DNA of 64,000 nucleotides from Adiantum capillus-veneris (taxonomy: Eukaryota; Streptophyta; Polypodiopsida; Polypodiales; Pteridaceae): the NCBI GenBank assembly GCA_014529385.2, contig CM043942.1, positions 64,788,184 through 64,852,183 of the forward strand, written 5' to 3'. Under the pieces are notes generated by a model. The model searched no databases and was not told where the DNA came from. It saw only the letters and a list, made by a program, of their open reading frames with translations. This document shows positions 45,336-58,336 of this stretch, piece by piece; position 1 is the first letter of the stretch, and every line of letters begins with the position of its first letter. Made by a program: the position numbers and the translations under genes.

Positions 45336-48099
45336 GTGGCATTCCCTGCTCAATAGCTATCATGGTTGCCCTTTGTTCAGTTTGATCTGAACTTGTTATT
45401 GCCTGATTTGCTTTAAGCTCTTTTGAAGTTTTGTTTGATGGAGATGAATCATTTTCAATAAGATCTTTCATTTGAATTGTGCTTGAGGACTTTGTGTTCT
45501 CATCCGTGTGTGACCAGTCTTGGTCTTCGTTATTTGTTGTCTCTGTGGATTGCATCTTGTTTGGATTTTGTATCACTAACATCTTCTAGGCCATTGAAAT
45601 TCCCATTATGATGTTTTTTGACATATCTTTCATTGTGATCACATGAAATTGAGATATGAGGATCTGTGAACAATGGTGGTGGAGATGATTCCCCAGCATT
45701 TTGCTCGTTTGTTTCCTGATATGCTCACAAATCTAGGAGCATCTTCTAGCTATGGCTGGCCACATCTTTTCCAAATGTGAAAAGACATGTGGTTCTTGTC
45801 TAACCGAAAATCTGGATTTACATCTCTTGACAACTTTTCTTTGTTTTCACCAACAATGTTGCACTTGATCCTCTATTAATTTTTTTTGTATTGACTTCTT
45901 TTTTTATGGCCGAGTCCTTTGGTTGAGCTTTATCTACATTTTCTTTGCTTTGACCACTTGCTTCAATTGATGTTGACTCCATTGGATGTAATATTGTACT
46001 TTTTATTTGCAATTGTTAAGCATTGTCCTCCTACATTTGGATGAATTTTTCTCTTCGGAGGAGATTTTGGTGGTGATCTTTGTGTACCTTTCTGTACTTT
46101 AGCTTTCATTGACTTTGACATTTTTGTCACTTGTTCTGGCAACTTGAGGCTTTGCACATCTTCAGATAGTCTTTGACTTCAGTCTTGCCATTTGTATGGG
46201 TTTGTACAAGGTCATGATCTTGCTGATATTCATTACCATGTGCATCTTGATATGCATCTATGAGCTTGGTCACATGTAACTGTTTGAACACTATCGGATT
46301 TGTCGGCTTTTGACTTAGACTTGTGGAGATCAGCTGAAACTTCTGTCCTTGATGATCTTCATAAAGGCACTTATCCATAGACTCTGATGGAATCTGGGTC
46401 AATTAGAAACTTCCCACAATCATATGATCTTTCAATGGTTTCTGTTTTGAAGGGGTCTGTTGGCTAGAGGCTCTATGGCTTCTAACTTGTGTAGCATTTT
46501 CTGGTACATAAGCTGAGCTTGATGGATCTACAGCTCCCCCCTTCCTAGGGTGATCACTATAGCCTGTTTCATTGTAAGAGTTCAAAATTGTTTGGCTGTG
46601 GTTAAGTCTCACCTTTTGGGACTGTGAAGGTAAACTTTCGTTAGCATCATTGATTTTTGGCATCTGCATACTTTCCAATGTACCTCCGTGAAACATGACA
46701 AATTATTTCCCAAGTCAAGCAGTAGATAACATTATCTTTGCCCTGATATTGTCTATCCCATGGGTCTCCTAGGATATGAGCTTTTGTGGTTTCAGGACCC
46801 AAGGCATCATAGATGCTAGACTCTCATCTATATCTATGACTGTTCTTGTCAAAGTATATGCTCGTTTGGTTACAACATCGTAGTCTGATTTCTCATGGAG
46901 GAGAGTTTGGCTCTTACTACAGATTTTTGGGTTCACTAGGGTAATATCCTTCAGCACTAGAGAGAATGGGCTATAATAGATACTTTCCTCTGAAATGGAC
47001 CATCCTTTTTGATCCATCACTGGATAAAATTCTATGAGCTCGTATGTGGGCCATTCAAACACTGGTTGATCCTTTTTGTACAGTTTTCCTTTTTGGTCTA
47101 CATAGTGTGCATATGAGTTATGTGTACCATACAAAGTTAGCATCATTTTGTCTGATGTGTCTCTTAGACTCGTGAATGATTGCACTCTTGTGGCAGTGGA
47201 TGCAAAATCATTTGCAAACCTAGCAGTCTTTTCAACCTTCGATGATATATGGACACCTTGACCAAATTCATGCAAGAATTTGTTGTTCAAAGAATCAATT
47301 TTAAGCTTTTCACGTGCCTGTGCATCTTTATGATGATTTTGAACTTGCAGTGTTTTTACAGGTGCTTCTAATGGTAATGCAAAATCATCCGATTGCATTC
47401 AAATTGACGAGTTAAATGCACTTACATCGAGATTCACATATCCAATTTTCTTTGTATCTTGCTTGGTAATTGATGTATCCTTGTTGTCTCAATGTCTTGG
47501 ACAATCTTCAAAAAAATATCCACCTTTTCATCCACAATCTGAGCAATACGCCACGACTAGTGGTATTTCAGTTGACTCTATCATGTCAAGCTCTAGCTGA
47601 GAAGTTTGAGCTTCTGTGATGGCCAAGTTGTCGGCGTCTTCTTTCAGAACACTAAGCTTCAATCTATAGACTGCTCCATCTTGACCTTTGTACTGTCTTT
47701 GGCTCGGTTCTCCAATTAGACTGGCTTCTATTGGCTGATTTGTTGGATCTTGACAATAGATCTGACCATTGTAATCATGTACAATGACCCTGGTTGCATA
47801 TAAACACTTGGATCAATCTTTTGCACTTCATTTCTGAGCTTGCAATACTTGGCTCCACTGAAGTCTGTGAGCATATGGGAGTTCTCTAGATCTAGCTTTA
47901 CTCTGGTCAATGGGATCTTGGCCCTTGTGCTTCTTTTGCTGCTCATCAAGTATATATGGCCTTTTGACTTTGCATATAAGACTTTATCTGCATTGTAGCC
48001 ATATAGCTGTAAAATATGCTCTGTTGCACTTGTGCATGTGTTGCCACTGCTACTAGCTTGCTCTATTGTACTTGAATTCTCAGCTCGATTAGAGTCCAT
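45336..48099 (-). pseudogene. F2 gag-like polyprotein, decayed
   Basis: Begins at an ATG at 48099 (MDSNRAENSSTIEQ). A first block ends in VYMQPGSLYM; after a frameshift near 47785 it continues as YNGQIYCQDPTNQP and GQDGAVYRLKLSVLKED. A degraded knuckle-like box (CSDCG-stop-KGGYFFEDC) lies near 47540. A 209-codon stretch (46769-47398) contains YPVMDQKGWSISEESIYYSP. A hydrophilic, Ser/Gln/Lys-rich region runs to 45336, where LE interrupts it; the frame resumes at 36928. I do not recognise the family. Position after an LTR and before a retropepsin-like region suggests gag. Confidence 0.5.
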
Positions 48100-48569
48100 G
48101 TTGACCTGTTCTGTGAAAACTATTTCCTAGCAGATTTGGGTGTTGATTAGCAAAATTTATCTTGCTCGTACTAGTCTAATCTACAGTCGTATGTGAGTTG
48201 TGCTCCTATTCGTCCAATTGGAAGTTAATTTGCAGCGCAATTACTTGCACTTTCCACTTTCTAGCGTGCACGTTCAATTATAGCTCCTTCAATGAATTGT
48301 GGCTGCACTTTCCAAACCCGAGAAACAAAATCTGTTTCCGCTGCTCCCAACCTCGACATGGTCAGTTTCAGTTGTTCTTCTGTCATTTTCGCGGTTCATT
48401 CGGTGTGATTCTTTGGCTTTGCATTTTTTGCTAATTCTATCTTTTTTCGGGCTCTTTTAGGCTTTCTCTTGCTCTTTCAACGACTTTATTTTTTTTATTA
48501 CATTTTTATGAAATTTTAAATTTTCTATTTTTTTTTATATTTTTATGATTTTTGGGTAAGTTTTGATTA

Positions 48570-49915
48570 TTAACACTAGAATGGTAACAGGACACTTTTA
48601 TGTCCTTGGACACTTTTGTGTCCTGTTAAGTGACCATTTTGCTTGAATTATTTGAAGAGTATGAAAATGATTTTCTAGGTGCTATATATCCACAAAGTTT
48701 CCTTATGAGCTGAAAAAAACTTAGCATTTTTTTTGGAGTATCGATCTCATCATTAACCTTACTCTTGCACAACATTTTTGAACCTAAACTGTGTGAAAAA
48801 ACGGGTCCTGTTTTTGGCTTTTTTTCAAATTTTGGCAACTATACCACTCTAAACTTCATGTTTGTGACGTCTAGATGGCTAGAGGTTAGGCCTTCATAAT
48901 TATCAACATGTTTTGATGCTTGTAGGGAGAGCTAAGTGTTAAAATTGAAAGTTATGACCAATTTACAAGAATTGCATAATCCTGTTTTTTGGCCAAAATT
49001 AGCAGTTTTATGATTTTTTTTGGTGGCTTTCTTGATATCCAAATTCATTTTTGATTGTGTAAGTGTAATGTATAACATAAATCTAATCTTCCTTGAGTTT
49101 TGGGAGACCTAATATGCTATATAGCATAGTATATGATGATGGTTGAGTTTTTTGATTGCTGAAGAATACGATACATTTTAGAGTAGCAAGTATAAATTTC
49201 TCAATATTGCTAGTTTCTTAGGCCAATTGTGTGTATTTTGTAGGTAGTAACCATATCTAATCATAGACTACAAACTTGGCTAGATATTGAGTAGTTTCTA
49301 TGGGTTTCTGAGGTCTTAATGCTAAACCCAGTTTTTTCATGTTTGCTGTATTTAGCACTTTATCATTACCCCCAAGGTTCCAATTGTAAGAGATCCATTA
49401 TCCTTTTGACATGCTCCATGGCTCATTTTGAATCCAAACGCCCAAAGGGAACTAAGAAAACATGTATGTAGTATCTCTATTGAGCATGACTATAGAAACT
49501 TTGATGATAGGTCCGCACAATGGCAAAAATGCAACTTTTTTGTACCTATTTTTTTTGCCCAAAAAAAAATAGTGGGGTAAAAGCAACCATATGTTTTGGT
49601 CACCAACCCATTGAAGTTAACGGGGCATTTTATCTCATGTCCTACAAAAATCCCCACTCTTATTTATATGCAATCAACCGTAATAAATTGCTGTTTTGGG
49701 CAAAATGCACTGGTCCATCAACTATGGAAGCTTGTAGTGACCAAGGGATGAGAAAAACTACAAGTTTCTCATTTTTTTCATATGTAGTAGTTATTGAACT
49801 ATAAGCTCATGAAAGGATTTTTCAAAATGAGTGGATCTACTATGGTTTTGGAATTTTTTCCCAAAACCCTGAAAGGACACTTTTATGTCCTGTTAGTTTA
49901 CCATTCTAGTGTTAA
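48570..49915. mobile_element. TT2: TTAA-flanked TIR element, copy 2 (non-coding)
   Basis: 1346 bp including TTAA at both ends, exactly the length of TT1 and homologous to it throughout in the same orientation. Terminal repeats CACTAGAATGGTAA are perfect but differ from those of TT1 at positions 7-8, and both ends carry the change. Sub-terminal GGACACTTTTATGTCC boxes sit near 48590 and 49875. No shared open reading frame with TT1. It lies in the F2 leader region. Confidence 0.8.
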
Positions 49916-50677
49916 GAATTGTTTTGAGAATTTTAGATTTTTTTTGGAATTTTTTGAAGGCTTTATGAAATATTTTGATTTATTGGGGATTTTTTAAAAC
50001 AATTTTTGATATTTTAACCATTTTCTTGTGTTTTTAAATGAAATTTTTATAGTTTTTGTGAATTTTTGGTGGAGTTTTTGATTTTTTAATGATTTTCTAT
50101 GTGTTTTTTATTTTTTGGTGAATTTTTTTGTAAATCTTTAAACTCTTTTTCTTAATTTTTATGAGATTTTTGGTTTTTTTTAAATAAATTATTTTGTAAT
50201 CTCTTAATGCTTTTTATAAACAACATTATGACATTTTTTTCTATTTTTATAAATTCTTGCTTGTTTTTTCATTTTCTTTAAATTGAATTTTTGGCTTTTA
50301 ATTGTTTTTTATGGATTTTTTTGGTGATTTTGTGATTTTCTAATCCTTTTTTGAATTTGCTTTTTTATTTTGTGAGTTTTTAAAATTAAGTTAAACTAAC
50401 CTAAGCTAGCCTAGAGCTAACCAAACTAAGGCTAACTAAACTAACCTAACTAACTTACCTAGCGAGCTCACTGGCATTGACTGGCAGTGACAGAGCGCAC
50501 TGAATCGTTGTTGATTGCGGGAGTTAACAGTAGCGCGTAGCGTGAGGCAGACTGATGACAGGGTGTGTTTGGTGGAGTGTGCACATGCGCGGGCTCCGGG
50601 CTGCATCCAACGACAATGTACGGGTTTCGAGTGGTGATGTGGCGGGTTTGTTAGCGGGTCCCGAGGTGAGAGGTCAC

Positions 50678-50766
<89 letters not shown>

Positions 50767-51708
50767 CGCATGTGTAGAGGGCAACGGAACTGTAGCGCGC
50801 GATTTGGCGTGTAGCGAGGAGAGAGAGTGAGAGGGGGAGTGTGTGTATGTGTGTGTGTAAGTGTGCGCGCGCGTGGGAAAAGAACAAGGAGGGAGGGGGG
50901 GGGGGGAAAGCAAGGAGCCCGCATGACAGAGGGAAGAGAAAGACAGTGGGCACGCTAGAGAGAGCAGGAGAGAAGAGAGACAGTAAAACGGGGATGAGAG
51001 GGAGTGTTATTAATCGCCATTGGGAGGGGTGGGGAGGAGAGAGAGTTAGCGAGAGAGACAATAATCGGATCGGGGAGGGGTGGGGAGGAGAGAGAAACTT
51101 AGAGAGAGAGTGAGGGTGTGGGGTGGATTCACGCGGAGAGCAAGAAGAAGAAGAGAAATTTAATGTCAATGGAAATTATCCCGGGATACCGTAAAGATCT
51201 AGCCGACGAGGAAATCTTATGCGCCGCAAGGCAAACATGTCGAAACTGGAATTGGGTTTTTTATTTTTATTATTATTATTCAATCATCCAAAAATGCCAA
51301 AAATAGATCAAAAACTAGCCGAAAACGCTTAAATTCACTTGAAAATCCAAAAATTCCCAAAAATTTCTAGAAGCCTTATAAAATCATCATCATTTACAAC
51401 TGAACATTTTTGATACGCCCAAAAAAAGCACTTTTTACTGAAAATACCAAATTTGACAAAATCATCAACTCGGCCCCAAGAAATAGTGGAACACTCAAAA
51501 TTTGACGAACGAAAGCCCAAATGCGCTCAAAATCAAGCTGTAAACACACATTCAAAACAGCTCATAAAGATCGCCAGACATCAAATTTTTATGGAATTAA
51601 CCAAAAATTATCAAAAATTATCAAAAAAATACCCAAAAATTTCTAAAAATTCTCCACACATTGGGTATTAGTGCAGCAAAATAAAATCACATCAATTCAA
51701 CTTCCAAA
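49916..51708. other. F2 leader: strand-skewed AT-rich DNA and GA array, no gene
   Basis: T-rich DNA at 49916-50390 (with 48420-48569 across TT2) is mirrored by A-rich DNA at 51250-51690. Between them lie a degenerate CTAAC-type repeat (50391-50456), a (GA)n array at about 50678-50762 and a GA-rich, G-rich stretch to 51130. No coding domain seen. Confidence 0.5.
50678..50762. repeat. (GA)n microsatellite
   Basis: About 85 bp of GA with a single AA interruption. Confidence 0.93.
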
Positions 51709-52055
51709 TTGGGATTAACCACTAATTAGTTAAGATTTAGCTAATCAAAGCATCATTAGCAATCACGCAAAGCATGAGAGAGGCATAGTGAAAGAGAATA
51801 AAGAGAATAAACCAGGTCACATGAGCAAGGAGAAGCTCGAGGACTCCATAGCCACACACCTCAAGATCTCTCACCAGAGAGTGCTCTCAACAATGAATGA
51901 GCTTGAGAACCCTAATTTCTTTTACACAATGCCTTATACACCTAGGGTAAAAATATGCAATGTCCGGGAGCCCAAGGCCTTTAGGGCTCCACCATTTACT
52001 GAATCTGCAACCTAGGCACACTAACAGACCTATTCTTTATAGCTTGGAGCTTTCA
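51709..52055 (-). repeat. F LTR c (truncated)
   Basis: About 347 bp matching the middle of LTRs a and b, from GGATTAACCACTAATTAG to CTATTCTTTATAGCTTGG. Both outer parts are missing: the left side runs into A-rich DNA and the right into a CT repeat. Confidence 0.7.
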
Positions 52056-52177
52056 TCAAACCTTCACTCTACTGTCTCACAACATTTTTGTGTACCTTTG
52101 TGTGTGTGTGTATGAGTTTGTGCATGTCTCTCCCTTTGTCCCTATCTATGTGTGTACAACCTCTACCTAAGTGTATC

Positions 52178-52183
52178 TCTCTT

Positions 52184-52261
<78 letters not shown>

Positions 52262-52271
52262 CCTCTCTCTC
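52178..52271. repeat. (CT)n microsatellite
   Basis: About 94 bp of CT with few interruptions, just right of LTR c. Confidence 0.93.
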
Positions 52272-52444
52272 AGTATTCATATTACCATTGCCTCCATGCA
52301 TGGTAAATAACAATTGCATGCTTTACATGTAGCTAAAAGCTAAGTGTAACTAGTGGACATTTATTGCGTCGTATAATTTTAATAGAGAGGTCACTTTCAC
52401 ACTTTATGGGTTGCACCACATTCATGGCATGCTTATTGTAGCAT

Positions 52445-52445
<1 letters not shown>

Positions 52446-52514
<69 letters not shown>
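52446..52514. repeat. (GA)n microsatellite
   Basis: About 69 bp of GA, 175 bp from the CT array, giving a CT...GA inverted pair. Confidence 0.93.
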
Positions 52515-52517
<3 letters not shown>

Positions 52518-52640
52518 GCATGAGTGATGGAAACCTTCCCTGCCCTATCTCCCTACTCACGATGATGCTCTGACAAGGGTCGGATTCTTGCTGAGGGCCT
52601 TCTGTAGGGCCTTTTTGCCCTCCCCAACCTCTAGTTCAAA

Positions 52641-54017
52641 ATGGTTCGGTTTCCAGAGCCTCTGCACACTACAATGGCCTCGTGTGATCTCCCATTAGCC
52701 TTCAGAGTTGACCCCAGGGAAGAAGCATGGAGTCTTGTGCATGACCAAGTAGATACCACCCCGTATTTTGACACCCTTGCTTTGTCCAAACTTTTGAAGG
52801 ACTCCATCACCATTGATCCTCAAGTTACGGGGGATCGTCATGTTTCTCTTAACACCAAGAGAGTATGGCGGCAAGTTTCTGTTTTTAAGTCATGGGTGGT
52901 TGTTTTTTTCCCTACTGGTCGTCTTTCCCTAATCTCTGACATAGCTCAAGCTATAGACCAGGGGTTTGGTTGCTATACATAAAATTTTCTATGCATAGCA
53001 GGGGCTTTTTGAGGTCCTGTTTCTAAACCCTCTAGATTAGGCCACCTTCCTATCTAAACCGATTGTCATCCTGTTTGGTCAGGTAGTGCATGTCTTCAAT
53101 TGGAATCCTATAAACATGATCAAAGAATCATTGTTGTCTCAATGCCCGGTTTGGGTTGAATTTACCTTCTTATCTATGGCCCAGTATCAACAACATAACT
53201 GCTACATTAGGGAAATTTATGTACTCTCCCACTATTACTTCACCAATCAAAATAAAGCTTTCTTGCTTTGGAACACCAAGAACCCGTTCCATAAGACCAT
53301 TGCCATCAATATTCCATCTATTGGCCGAATGGTGTTGTATCTCAAATGGGGGTCTCTTGCAATGGCATGCTTTCACTGTAACAAATTGGGACATTTCTCC
53401 AGCAACTACCCAACCATCTCTCAATCATCATGGAAATTAATCCCATCTTACCCCGATAGTAAGACCATGGTCCCTCAAGAGTAGATTTTTGATCAATCCC
53501 CTAGTTTCCCTTAACCTTTCATTAGGAATATCCCTTTGGTGAACCAGAAAAATACCTCTCCTACCTATGCTCCCACTCTTGGTACATCACCTCCTTCCAA
53601 TAGAGGGGTGTCTAGGCCTCCTTCTACCCCATCCATGTAGGGAACCAGGCACGGAATGGATCTGGCCATGGACATCAGGGATTCTCTTCTTTTATGAAAC
53701 CTCATGGAACCCTCAAGAGCTTGGATAAGGGCAAACAACCAATGGATTCAAATGGGTTCGAGACTGTGACAGCTAGGAAGGAATTCGAACCGCGCCAGCA
53801 ATCTTTTGAACTTATGAGTACTAATGTTTTTGATATCTTGCAAGATATGCCCTCCCTTGACACCATTGTAGCTATTGAAGAAGCTTGCAACATTGTGGAA
53901 AAGGACCAGCAAAGTAAGGGTACCCCTCCTATCAATCTTGAAGTCAACATGGTGGACAATGATGAGGAGTCTCAAGAACTAGGTAACACCCAAGTCGTGA
54001 TGAATACTCCTCAATGA
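52641..54017 (+). pseudogene. LINE ORF1 (DUF4283-like, zinc knuckle)
   Basis: Three open pieces. 52641-52982 has the N-terminal domain (RVWRQVSVFKSWVVVFFPT). 53086-53484 has the characteristic HVFNWNPINM...CPVWVEF pattern of plant LINE ORF1 and a knuckle CFHCNKLGHFSSNY, whose last Cys is Tyr. 53694-54017 is an acidic C-terminal part. The first and last pieces share a phase and the middle one does not. The stop at 54015-54017 overlaps an ATG at 54014, an ATGA junction that could couple ORF2 translation. ORF1 proteins bind the element's RNA. Confidence 0.78.
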
Positions 54018-54607
54018 AGGTTGAAAATTTGAATTCTAAGGGTTTGAATGACCCTATTAGATTTTCTATGCTTCATAAGTGGATTACACACCAAGATCTA
54101 GGTGTAGTTCTTATACAAGAACATAAGTGTCATAAGAGAGCTAGCACCACTTTTCACTTTAAAGGCTATACTTGCTTTTATGGGGCGAAGGAGGATGAGT
54201 ATTTTGGGGTTTTGACCTTCATTAAAAACTCCCTCAACCCTCAGTGGCTGTTGGATCACCCCTCTGGTAGGTGCTTTGTCTTTAGGTTAGATTCCCTACG
54301 GGGGCCCTTTCATATGGTCGACATTTGTGCTCCAAATGGCATGTCTTAGAGACTTTTCCTAAGGGAGTGGCTAAAACTCCTGCCTCTAGGGAATGGAATC
54401 CTAGGAGGAGATTTCAATATGGTTCCTAGAAGCACGGACACTACTTCTATCTCTATTGTCATGAACATAGAGGAGGCTGCCTGCTGGGAGGATTTGGAAA
54501 CTGAACTACACGTATATGATGCCTGGCTGGCTGTCTACAACAATAAAGGCTTCACCTTTCATTCTAAGTCCTATATGTCCTCTTGGTCCCGCCTGAATAG
54601 ATTATAA
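54014..54607 (+). pseudogene. LINE ORF2 endonuclease domain
   Basis: Exonuclease-endonuclease-phosphatase fold: NLNSKGLNDPIR (the Asn motif), VVLIQEHKCH (Glu; usually QET) and GGDFNMVPRSTD (GDFN). SSWSRLNRL stands where SRLDR is expected. A TAG at about 54347 and a stop at 54605 break the frame. The enzyme would nick target DNA to prime reverse transcription. Confidence 0.82.
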
Positions 54608-55279
54608 TTTATAAATAATGTATGGATTTTTGCACATTGTAAAATACAGGTACATGTGGAATTCAACATGTATGACCATTTTCCCTTGTGTATGGATCTT
54701 TTGAATGTTGTTATCATGTATTCTAAAGTTGGTAAATCCATACCTTTAATGGTTAACACTTTTGTGTTGCATAAAAATTTCTTTTTTGATGATGTTTTAG
54801 AAAGAATACACTGTGTTAAAAGTAAGCAGCTTGACCCCATTTGCAAATGGCTCTTTTTCTGCTCTGAAATGCAAAAATGCATCAGGGTTAACGATAAGCA
54901 ATTTGTAGCAATGAAAAGACAAAAGCTGTCTATTCTGACTTGAAAACTTCAGCCATTGTTGGATGCAATGCATACAGGACACACTACTGTCCAAACATGT
55001 AAAGAAATTGAGGATATAAGGGGCACCTTTCTTTTCCTAGCTAAGGAGGAGGTTGCTAAATTCAGATTCAGATGTAGAGTTGGGGAACTTGCAGATGTAA
55101 ATGACACCTCAAAAGGGTTTTTTCTTAAGCTGAAAGCAAAGCATAACAGAGAAGCAATCACTAAAATCATAGCAGAGGATGGGTCTGAGGTCACTGACTG
55201 CCAGAAAATTATGCAAATCTATGTTGCTCACTATGACATCATCCTTAAGAAACCCGTAGATGCTTCTAAGGAAAGATAG

Positions 55280-57290
55280 CATGCTATGGAAGAAATGCTT
55301 GATTCTGTGGACTCTTGCATTGATAGTTTTGATGCTTAGAGACTAGAAGGCTGCTTTGATGAGGTTGAGATTTAATATGCTGTTACAAAATTGGGTAATG
55401 ATAAATCACTTGGAGCCTGTGGGTTTTCCAAGAAATTTTTTCTTTGCTTCTAGGATCATCTTAAGGGTATTGTGTTTCCTTCCCTTGATGTCATATGGGC
55501 ATCACAACATATGGATGCAAGACTAAAGGAAGGGACCATCAAGCTTATCCCTAAGAAAAAGTTTTGTACTCACCTGTCTCAATGGAGGCCCATAACTATG
55601 ATGGGCCTGCTCTAAAAAGTGTTGGCAAAGGTACTAGCCATCAGAATCTCCCGTGTACTTTAAAAACATATCCATATTTATTAGCCAGGGTTCATTGGAG
55701 GCAGGTCCATTCTGGACATTATTCTTGTTGTGCATTTGGGCACTGAGTATGCTATCGAAACTGATCAGAACATGGTTATGATGCAATTAGACTATGGTAA
55801 AGCCTTTGACACTGTTTCATGGGACTTTATACATGCCATTATGGCCAAAATGGGATTTGGAGCAAAAATTCGCTCATGTATTTTTTTGTTATGAGAGCAT
55901 GGTGCTTCTAGGAATATTGTTAATGTCAGACTAATAGACCCTGTTTCTATACAAAGATCAGTTAGGCAAGGGTGCCCCTTAAGTCCTCTTCTCTTTGCAG
56001 TCAGCACACATCCCTTTTTTTCTTTTCTGGAGAAACAAGCTGCATTAGGGAGAATCAAAGGTCTTCAGTTGCCGAAGGATCAACTAGTGGCTCTTGCGTT
56101 TGTAGATGATACTCTGATATTTTTTCCGATAGCTAACCTTAATCTCAACAAATGCATATCATATCTTGCACTATTTTCCCTGATAGCTGGCATGAACCTA
56201 AACTTGCAAAAATCACTACTCATTGATGTTAGTGCTAAAGAGTTTGATCATCTGGTGTGGGCTAGGAAAAGAGCTCTTAAAGGTCAAGTTGTAAGATATC
56301 TAGGATATCCTATTGGTGTGCAACCAACTAATAAGCAGTTAGTACAATGGGTGTTGACTAGAGTGAAAAGAAAAATTGATGCTTGGTATTGTGATGAGTG
56401 GCCTTTGCATGTCAGACTTAGAATAGTCCAAGCAAGTCTTGTTTCATATTTGCTATATTACTAACCCTTGCTTGACTGGAAAAAAATCACATCTTGGGGG
56501 AGTTATCTCTTTGTTGAAAAGAATTTGTGGTGTAACCAAGGAAAGACTGGTGCGTTCATCAGTTGGGATTTTTTCACGTGATCTAAACTTAAAGGAGGAT
56601 TAGGAGTATTAGATCTATAGGCATATGCCCCTGCCAAAAGAGCTACTATGGTAAAACACATGTTTAAGAGAGACACGATTAGGTCCAGATGCAAGTGGGA
56701 TATTATCTCTATGTATGTTGTGTACTTTCATGGAGTATGGAACTTGTCTAACTGGGACAAGTTATTTTCTCATGCTCTTATCAAATTAAACCGGTTGTCA
56801 CATGGCTCAGATGCTCATTATCTCTTGGAAATTTACATGCGCTCATGTGATTTGGCAGGGCATGCTCAGATATACTAGTAACACTCTTGGGAAAGATTTT
56901 TTTTTTGGATATTTCTGTTCAAACATCCACCTGCTTTGATTATCAAGAAGCCTGCCATTAGGATGTTCAGGGAAGGTATCACTTGTATTGAACAAATGTT
57001 GGACTCTCAGGGATTGCTTGTCCCATTTTTTACAGCTAGAAGACAATATAGATTGTCCTCTGCTTTCAGAAGATCCTGGGTTAATTTGCATACTCAGACC
57101 TTCAAATTGCAAGTGCCTCAAAACCTATGGGAGAGATTTAGAGATTGGAAACTTCCTGGAAATGCTGGTAACTGGTGGACTTCAAATCCAAAACAGTTTT
57201 ACAGTCTACTCACACCAAATATTGTTGTCTCTTCTAGATGTAATTGATATTGAAAAATTACAAGGACTCAACACTAGTGGATTCAGAGAC
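55280..57290 (+). pseudogene. LINE ORF2 reverse transcriptase and C-terminal region
   Basis: RT motifs in order: LSQWRPITMMGLL; MQLDYGKAFDTVSWDF with the first catalytic Asp; RQGCPLSPLLFAV; ALAFVDDTLIFF with the catalytic Asp pair kept (F-V-D-D for F-A-D-D); GMNLNLQKS; and YLGYPIGV. Numerous stops occur before 56069; 56069-56464 is open. Farther on, SWERF and a zf-RVT-like remnant (CVVSCC near 57370) mark the C-terminal region. Confidence 0.85.
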
Positions 57291-57840
57291 TTGTAGCAAT
57301 TTGGAATCTACCCTACTCACACAAACATAAGGTGTTCTCGTGGAGACCGCTTACTGCCTCTCTTCCTTGTGTGGTGAGTTGCTGCTGAAGAAGGGCATCT
57401 TTGATGGTAGATTCCCAACTTGTAAAGCTAGGGAGACTATCAAACATACTTTTTGTAACTACAAAAATGTAAGGGACTGGTGGTTTTGGATAATTCAACA
57501 TGAATAGCCTTGGATTCCTGTCAAGTTGTCTACCTTCTCTTTAGCTTTTGGATTGTGCAAATTTCGCGATGCATCCTTGGATTTTTGTATACAGTCACTC
57601 AGTGTTTGGTTCTTGTTCTTTATTTGGAATGCTGGGAATTACGCTTGCTTTGAAAAAGTCTCCCTATCTAAGGTCACTATACCTTGGGAAATTATTTTTA
57701 AAAATATGTGGGAAGATTGTGTTAGTGTTTTGAACGACAAGATGTGAGACAATTGTATCCATTTTATGAGGCTCTTATGACCTCAAATAGGATATCATGT
57801 AAAGTAAAGTAATGTAAATACACATTTTAATAAATAAATT

Positions 57841-58046
57841 AATTAAAAGAGAGAAACTAAAAAAGAGACAAAAACTATAGCTCAGAAGAGCATCGCACAA
57901 GGTGACAATGGTGAGGGTCTTGCTGTCCTTCAAAGAAAACCCAATTCTAAATAAACCTACAAGTATGGAAAAGAGACATAGAGAGGTAAGTAGATTAAGG
58001 GCAAGGAAAGGGAAGAGAGAGAGGGAGGGAGGGAGGGAGGGAGAGG

Positions 58047-58102
<56 letters not shown>

Positions 58103-58336
58103 TTGTGTGTGTGTGTGTGTGCACATGAAAGAGGAATGGTATGTTATTAGGACTATGTCATAAGTCAAAATGACCATTGCCCATGATTTTGTCCAGTTTG
58201 CACAATGGAGTGCAGAGACAATTCTATTTTTAGCAAAATGTTATACGCGCACCATAAAAACCACTTCCTCACAAAGAGATAGACAAATATGGGAATGATA
58301 CAATGGAGACAAAGTAGAGTCAGAGTAGAGGAAGGA

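Larger units (their letters stand above)
17765..52055 (-). mobile_element. F array: tandem three-LTR, two-internal-domain retroelement, nested
   Basis: Related LTR-like sequences occur at 17765-18656, 25442-26337 and (partial) 51709-52055. The sequences to the right of the first two match each other: 18657 onward and 26338 onward, then on through 24110-25405 against the corresponding parts of 26500-35850. This is the structure left when two LTR elements recombine and share a middle LTR. Elements CP2, CP3, LG, LE and TT2 are inserted in it. Coding on the minus strand shows a gag-like protein and a degenerate protease; I found no RT or integrase, so F was probably non-autonomous. Confidence 0.65.
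52641..57840 (+). mobile_element. Plant L1-like LINE, decayed
   Basis: Plus-strand non-LTR retrotransposon: ORF1 with a zinc knuckle, then ORF2 with AP-type endonuclease, RT and a C-terminal zinc region. No LTRs. The 3' side ends in AT-rich DNA (TTTTAATAAATAAATTAATT, about 57815-57838), a plausible relic of the poly-A end. Target duplications were not found. Many stops and frameshifts. Confidence 0.88.

Noticed and set aside
50391-50456. CTAAC/CCTAA-rich stretch resembling interstitial telomere repeat
   Set aside because: Units are irregular (CTAACC, CTAGCC, CTAACT) and do not match the plant CCCTAAA repeat.
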